18,497 nucleotides of DNA, taken from assembly GCA_900770405.1 (NCBI GenBank), contig CAAGKL010000025.1, positions 1 to 18,497 of the forward strand. The letters are read 5' to 3'. Below, one piece after another: positions 13,658 through 18,497 of this stretch. Both the position numbers and the translations under genes were made by a program. How positions within the stretch are numbered: the first letter of the stretch is position 1; each line of letters starts with the position of its first letter. The notes under the pieces are model-generated. The model saw only the letters and a program-made list of their open reading frames with translations. It was not told the DNA's origin and ran no database searches. This stretch comes from Clostridia bacterium. Its GTDB lineage: Bacteria > Bacillota > Clostridia > UBA1381.

Positions 13658-15620
13658 ACTGCACTGCAATCATCTGGTGGCACTCAAATTTATCTACATC
13701 AAAATGCGCATAGCCGTTGCGCCAATCGAACGCAATATCAACGTTCTGCGGCGCAAGGTACACCCTTTTCGGCGCGCTGTCGCACCTGAGCGCAACGTGC
13801 GTGCCGTACACCGGCAGAATATCCTCGATTATCTCGATAGCCTTGCCGCGGCGCACCGGCGACGCATACAGAAGATGCACGATTTTGCGCCCGCTCTGCT
13901 CTGTGAGCGTCGCAACGCCCTGCGCCGGCAGGTTTGTCACAAGCGATTTTTCCGTCAGCAGGCGGTCAATCACCCCGCACACAATTTCCTTCACGCAAAG
14001 GCTTCCGACAGCCTCATACTCCTCAAAAATATTCCACCCGATATACGCGCCGTTTTTGCCGATGACAACCGCCGGCTGTGCGCTGTCGGGATTCGCGGGG
14101 GCGTGCTGATGCGAGCAGAAATGCTCGCGCGTACGGTTAAAATATGGGTTCTCACGCTCTGCCGCAACCTCACCCGTGACGCCGCCGAGCTTATACGCGT
14201 CGGCATAAACCACATACGCCGAATTTCCAAGGCTCGGAATTTCAAATTTCGGGCGGCAATAGCTCGGCTTAAATTCGTTCGCGCAAATATTTTCCGCGCC
14301 CAGATCAACGACAAAGCTGCCGTCGCCGTCCGTCGCGCTGATGCCGCTCGCCATGATTTTTCCGCCCCTTGCGGCATATTCCGCAAGCTTCTCCCGAAGC
14401 CGTGCGTTCACCCTTATCCTGTCGGGCAGGATAATCAGCTTATACTTGGCAAAATCCTCGTCAATGTCTATGTAGTCGAACAGATATTTCCCCTCAAGCA
14501 GAATCCGCGCGCAGCCGGCATCGCACTCCCTGACCTTCGCCTCCGAAACGATGGCATCCTCGCCGCTGTTCTCGAACGCCTCGAGCCCGAAAACGCCTAT
14601 ATCCGAGATATTCCTCGCACCCTCGAGGTATTCCTCCTTTTCCTCAAGCTCGGAATATGCCGCGCCGATGAGCTCGTACGTGGCAGGGTCAAGCCTACCG
14701 TTGGGCGGCATCTGGTCGCCTATCGAGCTTGACGCGCCGCACGCCGCCGCGAGCGAAACCTCATAGCGCAGCGCATTCGGGTGCTTGAAGCCGCCGAACT
14801 CGCCCCAGGTGGTGTGGAATTTCCCGGTCATACCGAGGTACTCCATTCCGAGCGTGCGCGCATACGCCGCGGTTACCGGGAAGTGGTCATAGCCCCACCC
14901 GCCCGTCGGCAGGCTTTCCAGCTCAAGGTGCGAATTTGCATACGCCAGATCGCGCCTGCCTATCCTGATATGACCGCCGTTATGGAAAACCGGCAGCCCG
15001 GGGCGCACACTGTCGACAACCTCGCGCACGCGCCGCGTGTAATTCTTATAAACGTGCTCGGCAAGCGCCGTCACCTCGCGCAAATCCTCCGGGTCTTTCC
15101 CCTCGCCGATCAGCGTGTTCATACAGCTCTCGCAGTAGCACGTCTCGACCGCTGCAATATCGAGAAACAGCCCGTCCGCGTCATAATTTTCAAGCATTTC
15201 CTTGATCTGCGCGAGCAGAAAATCAAGATACGGCGTGTTCATACAAAGCCTGTGGTAATTCGGTTGCATAAAGTCGGTCGCCCATATAGTCGACTCGTCG
15301 CTTTTGCGGATAACCTGACCGCGGTGCGCGACGGCGTACTTCTCATCAAGCCCCGCCGATATGTAAACAACCGCCCGCACCCCAGCCTCGTGCGCCGCCT
15401 CAATCTGCGCGCCGAGCAGGTCAAAGTCCAGATGCGGGTGCATCTCGTTCACCTTTGTCGGGTGGTAGCTCCAGCCGTGATGGCATTTTGAAAAAAGCGT
15501 AATCGAATTTACGTGCCCCGCACGAAGCGCGCGGCAAAATTCCTCTTTATTGAAATCCGCACCGATATTTTCCAGCTTTTCACTCGTGTGAAAATCAAGG
15601 TGCACCTGTCTGAATTTCAT
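13656..15620 (-). CDS. GHL6-like glycoside hydrolase with beta-galactosidase-trimerisation-like domain
   Basis: A 654-residue protein without signal peptide, so cytoplasmic. Residues ~1-330 read as a (beta/alpha)8 barrel of the hypothetical glycosyl hydrolase type (GHL6, alpha-amylase-like): VNSITLFSKCHHGWSYHP at ~37-54, VRAVVYISAGLD at ~81-92, and ENYDADGLFLDI at ~144-155, where D154 is the likely nucleophile. It is followed by a CYCESC cluster (C161, C163, C166). Residues ~350-560 resemble the GATase-like trimerisation domain of GH42 enzymes (YKLIILPDRIRVNARLREKLAEYAARGGKIMASG). The C-terminal ~90 residues are a beta domain. The substrate is unknown. It has a strong AGGAGGT site, its own promoter, and no sugar transporter nearby. 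Confidence 0.75.
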   Translation of the reverse strand: MKFRQVHLDFHTSEKLENIGADFNKEEFCRALRAGHVNSITLFSKCHHGWSYHPTKVNEMHPHLDFDLLGAQIEAAHEAGVRAVVYISAGLDEKYAVAHRGQVIRKSDESTIWATDFMQPNYHRLCMNTPYLDFLLAQIKEMLENYDADGLFLDIAAVETCYCESCMNTLIGEGKDPEDLREVTALAEHVYKNYTRRVREVVDSVRPGLPVFHNGGHIRIGRRDLAYANSHLELESLPTGGWGYDHFPVTAAYARTLGMEYLGMTGKFHTTWGEFGGFKHPNALRYEVSLAAACGASSSIGDQMPPNGRLDPATYELIGAAYSELEEKEEYLEGARNISDIGVFGLEAFENSGEDAIVSEAKVRECDAGCARILLEGKYLFDYIDIDEDFAKYKLIILPDRIRVNARLREKLAEYAARGGKIMASGISATDGDGSFVVDLGAENICANEFKPSYCRPKFEIPSLGNSAYVVYADAYKLGGVTGEVAAERENPYFNRTREHFCSHQHAPANPDSAQPAVVIGKNGAYIGWNIFEEYEAVGSLCVKEIVCGVIDRLLTEKSLVTNLPAQGVATLTEQSGRKIVHLLYASPVRRGKAIEIIEDILPVYGTHVALRCDSAPKRVYLAPQNVDIAFDWRNGYAHFDVDKFECHQMIAVQ

Positions 15621-15654
15621 ATTGACCTCCTGATAAATAATTTCAATCCATCTT

Positions 15655-15684
15655 ATTGTATCACACCCGCCGCACCATTTTCAA
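15655..15684 (-). promoter_or_regulatory. Promoter of the glycoside hydrolase gene
   Basis: On the minus strand TTGAAA (15679-15684), 18 bases, TACAAT (15655-15660) preceded by TGA (extended -10), about 35 bases before the ATG. No obvious operator palindrome or catabolite-repression box was recognised. Confidence 0.65.
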
Positions 15685-15731
15685 CTGTTTTACAAAAATT
15701 TCACCATATAGCAAAAATATTCCGTTTTTTA

Positions 15732-15759
15732 TTGACTTTTTCGCAGAAAGTGCTAAAAT
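15732..15759 (+). promoter_or_regulatory. Promoter of htpG
   Basis: TTGACT (15732-15737), 16 bases, TAAAAT (15754-15759) preceded by TGC, an extended -10. It lies ~32 bases before the htpG ATG. No CIRCE inverted repeat is present, so HrcA control is not indicated. Confidence 0.7.
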
Positions 15760-15791
15760 ATATTCATATAAATAAAAGGAGCTGACACAAA

Positions 15792-17633
15792 ATGGCAACA
15801 GGAAACATTTCCGTAAGCTCGGAAAATATTTTTCCGATAATAAAAAAATGGCTGTACTCCGACAAGGATATATTCCTCCGAGAGCTGGTTTCAAACGGCT
15901 GCGATGCCGTTACAAAGCTGAAAAAGCTCGCCTCAATCGGCAAAGCAGACCTTCCCGAGGGCGAGAAGTTCGCCGTTACGGTGACGCTTGACAAGGACGC
16001 GGGCACGCTTTCGATTACCGATAACGGCATCGGTATGACCGCCGAGGAAATTGAAAAATACATTACGCAGATTGCTTTTTCCGGCGCGGCGGATTTCCTT
16101 GCGAAATACAAGGACGAGGATGAGAAAAACTCCGGCATAATCGGGCATTTCGGGCTCGGCTTTTACTCGGCATTTATGCCGTCGGACAAGGTCGAGATTG
16201 ACTCGCTTTCCTACATTGACGGCGCAAAGGCGGCGAAATGGACGTGCGACGGCAGTATGGAATATGACCTTAGCGATGGCACGCGCACAGCGCGCGGCAC
16301 AACCGTGACGCTGCACATCGCCGAGGACAGCAAGGAATTTCTCGAGGAGTTTACCGTTCGTTCAATCCTCGCAAAATACTGCTCCTTCCTGCCGGTCGAG
16401 GTTTATTTCAAGGTGCTTCCCGAGCCGAAAGCAGAGGACGGCGAGGAGAAAAAGAGTGAAAAAACCAAGCCGATTAACGATACCGCGCCGCTCTGGACAA
16501 AAAAGCCCTCCGACTGCACCGACGACGAGTACAAGCAATTCTACACCAAGGTATTCTCCGACTTTAACGAGCCGCTTTTCTGGATACACTTAAATGTTGA
16601 TTTTCCGTTCAATCTGAAAGGAATACTCTATTTCCCGAAAATCAACCACGAATTTGCGGGACAGGAGGGGCAGATTAAGCTCTTTAATAACCAGGTGTTC
16701 GTCGCCGACAACGTAAAGGAGGTAATACCGGAATTTCTGATGCTTTTAAAGGGCGTCATCGACTGCCCGGATTTGCCGCTTAACGTATCGCGGAGCTTTT
16801 TGCAGAATGACGGCTATGTGAAGAAAATCAGCGCCCACATCACCAAAAAGGTTGCGGACAAGCTCGGCGAGCTCTTCAAAAAGGAGCGCGAGAGCTACAA
16901 CAAATACTGGGACGACATCAATGTGTTCCTCAAATACGGCTGTATGCGCGACGAAAAATTCTACGACCGCGTGAAGGACTACATTATATATAAGGATCTG
17001 GACGGAAAATATATCACGCTCGACGAGTACCTCGACGGCAAGGAGAAAAAAGAGGTATTCTATGTGACCGACGAAAAGCAGCAGTCGCAGTATATCAATA
17101 TGCTGCGTGAGCAGGGGCAGAACGCCGTAATTCTACCGATGATGATGGATACGCACTTCATTTCCTTCATCGAGATGAAAAACGAGGGCGTGACCTTCCG
17201 TCGCATCGACTCGGCTATCGCCGACGCCGTATCCGACGGCAGCGAAAAGTGTGAAAACTCCGACGAGCTTATCGATATTTTCAAAAAGGCGCTCGGCGAC
17301 GAAAGTCTTAAAATCGAGGTGCATGGGCTCAAGTCCGAGGATATTCCGGCGATGGTGCTGCTCTCCGAGCAGTCGCGCAGAATGAAGGAGATGTACCGCT
17401 CCTACGGTCAGCAGTTCGCCGGTATGAGCGAGATGTTCAAGGACGAGTACACGCTGACGCTGAACCCGAACAACGCGCTGATAAAGAAGCTCCCCTCGCT
17501 CGACGAGGACACGAAAAAGCTCGTGTGCGAGCACATCTACGATTTGGCAATGCTGTCGAATAAGCCGCTCGAGCCCGAGGCAATGACGAAATTTGTCGAA
17601 CGCTCGAACAAGCTTTTGCAGATGGCGATTTAA
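15792..17633 (+). CDS. htpG: Chaperone HtpG (bacterial Hsp90)
   Basis: A 613-residue ATP-dependent cytoplasmic chaperone. The GHKL ATPase motifs are intact: E31 and N35 in LRELVSNGCDA, DNGIGM at 77-82, and GHFGLGFYSAF at 118-128. The middle domain carries the expected segments (ILYFPKINHEF, LPLNVSRSFLQND with its catalytic Arg, ~330-343), and the C-terminal dimerisation domain ends normally. The start follows AAAGGAG ten bases upstream. It is a monocistronic unit with its own promoter and a strong terminator. Confidence 0.97.
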   Translation: MATGNISVSSENIFPIIKKWLYSDKDIFLRELVSNGCDAVTKLKKLASIGKADLPEGEKFAVTVTLDKDAGTLSITDNGIGMTAEEIEKYITQIAFSGAADFLAKYKDEDEKNSGIIGHFGLGFYSAFMPSDKVEIDSLSYIDGAKAAKWTCDGSMEYDLSDGTRTARGTTVTLHIAEDSKEFLEEFTVRSILAKYCSFLPVEVYFKVLPEPKAEDGEEKKSEKTKPINDTAPLWTKKPSDCTDDEYKQFYTKVFSDFNEPLFWIHLNVDFPFNLKGILYFPKINHEFAGQEGQIKLFNNQVFVADNVKEVIPEFLMLLKGVIDCPDLPLNVSRSFLQNDGYVKKISAHITKKVADKLGELFKKERESYNKYWDDINVFLKYGCMRDEKFYDRVKDYIIYKDLDGKYITLDEYLDGKEKKEVFYVTDEKQQSQYINMLREQGQNAVILPMMMDTHFISFIEMKNEGVTFRRIDSAIADAVSDGSEKCENSDELIDIFKKALGDESLKIEVHGLKSEDIPAMVLLSEQSRRMKEMYRSYGQQFAGMSEMFKDEYTLTLNPNNALIKKLPSLDEDTKKLVCEHIYDLAMLSNKPLEPEAMTKFVERSNKLLQMAI

Positions 17634-17638
17634 ACAGT

Positions 17639-17684
17639 AAAGACTGTTCTTTGCGGCATATACCGCCAGGAACAGTCTTTTTTT
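17639..17684. terminator. Terminator after htpG
   Basis: AAAGACTGTTC and GAACAGTCTTT form an 11-bp outer stem, with an inner GCGG-catata-CCGC stem and a small internal loop, followed by a run of T. A-runs on the left side let it also serve the converging gene at 17693-17881. Confidence 0.93.
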
Positions 17685-17692
17685 CAAAATTA

Positions 17693-17881
17693 TTATTTTA
17701 CCTTACTGTTATCTATTGCATATTCCAATAAAATATTAATCAGTTCATTTCTTGAACGGTTTGTTTCTTCCGAAAGCCTATTTAACCGCACAACCGTATC
17801 CTCCTTTATTCTTATTGAAAACGTCTTATATCCGTCCTCCCCTTTCAGGTTTTTTCTGTTTATAATAAGCTTATCCTCCAT
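17693..17881 (-). CDS. Small ribbon-helix-helix (CopG/Arc-like) DNA-binding protein
   Basis: A 62-residue protein. Residues ~18-55 read as a ribbon-helix-helix: the beta strand YKTFSIRIKEDTVVRL, helix 1 (RLNRLSEETN) and helix 2 (RSRNELINILLEYAID). Such proteins bind palindromic DNA as dimers and usually repress their own promoter. A GAGGTGA site lies 7 bases before the ATG. The gene is divergent from the lipoprotein gene at 17974, and the shared region is packed with TATATGTT/AACATATA repeats that fit a dimeric or tetrameric RHH repressor. RHH proteins are common as antitoxins and plasmid regulators, but no toxin-like partner is seen inside the window. The region is AT-richer than the genes to its left. 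Confidence 0.75.
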   Translation of the reverse strand: MEDKLIINRKNLKGEDGYKTFSIRIKEDTVVRLNRLSEETNRSRNELINILLEYAIDNSKVK

Positions 17882-17902
17882 TATATTTCACCTCATATAT
17901 AT

Positions 17903-17962
17903 TATATGTTGACAAACGCAATAATCATATGTTATAATATATAACATAGTATATAACATATG
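17903..17962. repeat. Four related half-sites with an 11-bp perfect inverted repeat (putative RHH operator)
   Basis: CATATGTTATA (17926-17936) is perfectly repeated in inverse as TATAACATATG (17952-17962). Two further copies of the core occur: TATATGTT at 17903-17910 overlapping the -35, and ATATAACATAG at 17939-17949 in the middle. The cores TGTT/AACA recur through the whole divergent promoter, which is the pattern of an operator array. The right arm abuts the ribosome site of the lipoprotein gene. Confidence 0.6.
17909..17938 (+). promoter_or_regulatory. Promoter of the lipoprotein gene
   Basis: TTGACA (17909-17914), 18 bases, TATAAT (17933-17938). The -10 lies inside the left arm of the 17926-17962 inverted repeat, so a bound protein would mask it. 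Confidence 0.85.
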
Positions 17963-17973
17963 GAGGTATTATT

Positions 17974-18378
17974 ATGAAAAAAACTGTAACATTCATCTCG
18001 GGGGTGCTTATTTTAGCTTCCCTGTCGGCTTGCGGCGAGAAAGCAATTGATGACACCGCAAAAAGTAATTTGATTGCAGAGGAAACACCTGCATCAGTTC
18101 AGCCATCGGCAAACGAAAAGCAATGGAAACAATTTTTAAGGGATTATGATGCGTGGATCGATCATTACGTTGATGTAATGAAAAAATTCAGCGAAAATCC
18201 CAAAGATCCGTCTGTAATTTCAGATTATGCAAAGCTGATGGAAGAATTGTCCCAGTGGCAGGAAAAATCCGCCGGCGTACAAGCAGAATTAGAAAATGCT
18301 TCGCCCAGAGAGCTGGCTGAATACACTGCCGAATTACTGAAAATCATTTCAAAGCTTTCGGACACAGAAACAGAATGA
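17974..18378 (+). CDS. Small lipoprotein, DUF6591-like
   Basis: A 134-residue protein with a lipoprotein signal: MKKTVTFISGVLILASLSAC, lipobox cysteine at residue 20, then a flexible Ser/Ala/Glu-rich linker to ~48. Residues ~49-130 form a helical, charged domain (KQWKQFLRDYDAWIDHYVDVMKKF, ...SDYAKLMEELSQWQEKSAGV). From memory this resembles the DUF6591 lipoproteins common in gut Clostridia, whose function is unknown; no database search was possible. GGAGG lies 8 bases before the ATG. It is controlled by the TTGACA/TATAAT promoter with the inverted-repeat array. No terminator follows before the next gene, so the pair may be an operon. Confidence 0.78.
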   Translation: MKKTVTFISGVLILASLSACGEKAIDDTAKSNLIAEETPASVQPSANEKQWKQFLRDYDAWIDHYVDVMKKFSENPKDPSVISDYAKLMEELSQWQEKSAGVQAELENASPRELAEYTAELLKIISKLSDTETE

Positions 18379-18421
18379 GTATTTTTCGGTAAAACAAATT
18401 AAACATATTGAGGTGAACATT

Positions 18422-18497
18422 ATGGACCAGCAGAAAATTGATTTATTTATAATGACCAACAAAAAATATCTCCCCGCAGAAAAATTAGTATATTTAA
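18422..18497 (+). CDS. Start of a small protein gene, possibly TM2-domain family (truncated by window end)
   Basis: An ATG at 18422 preceded by GAGGTGA opens a frame for 25 residues, MDQQKIDLFIMTNKKYLPAE and five more, before the window ends. The opening resembles clostridial TM2-domain membrane proteins that start MDQ.KVD.FIM.N, recalled from memory, but too little is present to be sure. It begins 43 bases after the lipoprotein stop codon with no terminator between, so co-transcription is likely. Confidence 0.6.
   Translation, partial: MDQQKIDLFIMTNKKYLPAEKLVYL

Noticed and set aside
13677..15491. Long plus-strand frames opposite the glycoside hydrolase
   Set aside because: They mirror the minus-strand coding frame in a GC-rich gene and show no recognisable domain or good ribosome site.
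15738..15762. Possible CIRCE element before htpG (AGTGCTAA half-site)
   Set aside because: Only one half-site is present; the partner TTAGCACTC at the required spacing is missing.
17693..18378. Toxin-antitoxin pair formed by the RHH protein and its neighbour
   Set aside because: The neighbour is a divergent lipoprotein with a clear lipobox, not a toxin-like protein overlapping the RHH gene.

Overview
The window looks like a chromosome segment from a Gram-positive anaerobe, probably class Clostridia (an Oscillospirales-like gut or environmental lineage). The pointers are strong GGAGG ribosome sites with alternative GTG and TTG starts, SigA-type TTGACA/TATAAT promoters, the CdaA/CdaR c-di-AMP pair, an RqcH/NFACT protein, a SpoIIIJ-type YidC without a lipoprotein signal, KhpB/Jag, and a CsoR copper regulator. 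No species can be named from the sequence alone. Most of the window has moderate to high GC. The last ~0.8 kb, after htpG, is visibly AT-richer.

Layout. Positions 1-9116 are transcribed leftward. From left to right they hold: the N-terminal part of a secreted repeat protein (1-1692, open at the edge); a secreted polysaccharide deacetylase (1879-2724); YebC/TACO1 (2809-3540); KhpB/Jag; YidC; YidD; RnpA; and L34 (rpmH, 5927-6061, absent from simple ORF lists because it starts with GTG and is short). The rpmH promoter is a textbook consensus. Upstream of it lie hslO, cdaR and cdaA. A divergent promoter region (9117-9297) separates cdaA from rqcH, which reads rightward to 11061. A bidirectional terminator separates rqcH from a leftward MerR/GyrI-type regulator. 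Next, rightward, come csoR and a broken metal P-type ATPase (internal deletion plus a one-base frameshift). Then a leftward GHL6-like glycoside hydrolase and rightward htpG. The AT-rich right end has a small ribbon-helix-helix regulator divergent from a lipoprotein and the start of another gene, with an elaborate repeat array in the shared promoter.

How the genes fit together. L34, RnpA, YidD, YidC and KhpB form the classical origin-proximal translation, RNA-processing and membrane-insertion cluster. Here it is not next to dnaA/oriC on one side or mnmE/mnmG/rsmG on the other, so it appears rearranged. YebC and RqcH both deal with ribosome stalling, and HslO and HtpG are chaperones; together with c-di-AMP signalling this is mainly housekeeping and stress content. 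The best candidates for a second look are the decayed copper ATPase that kept its CsoR regulator and two matching operators, the ribbon-helix-helix/lipoprotein locus with four related operator half-sites, and a D-to-E change in the conserved Asp-Arg motif of RqcH. I did not find convincing evidence of a wholly new system. No tRNA, rRNA, CRISPR array or insertion sequence was recognised, and no gene-free stretch exceeds 300 bases.
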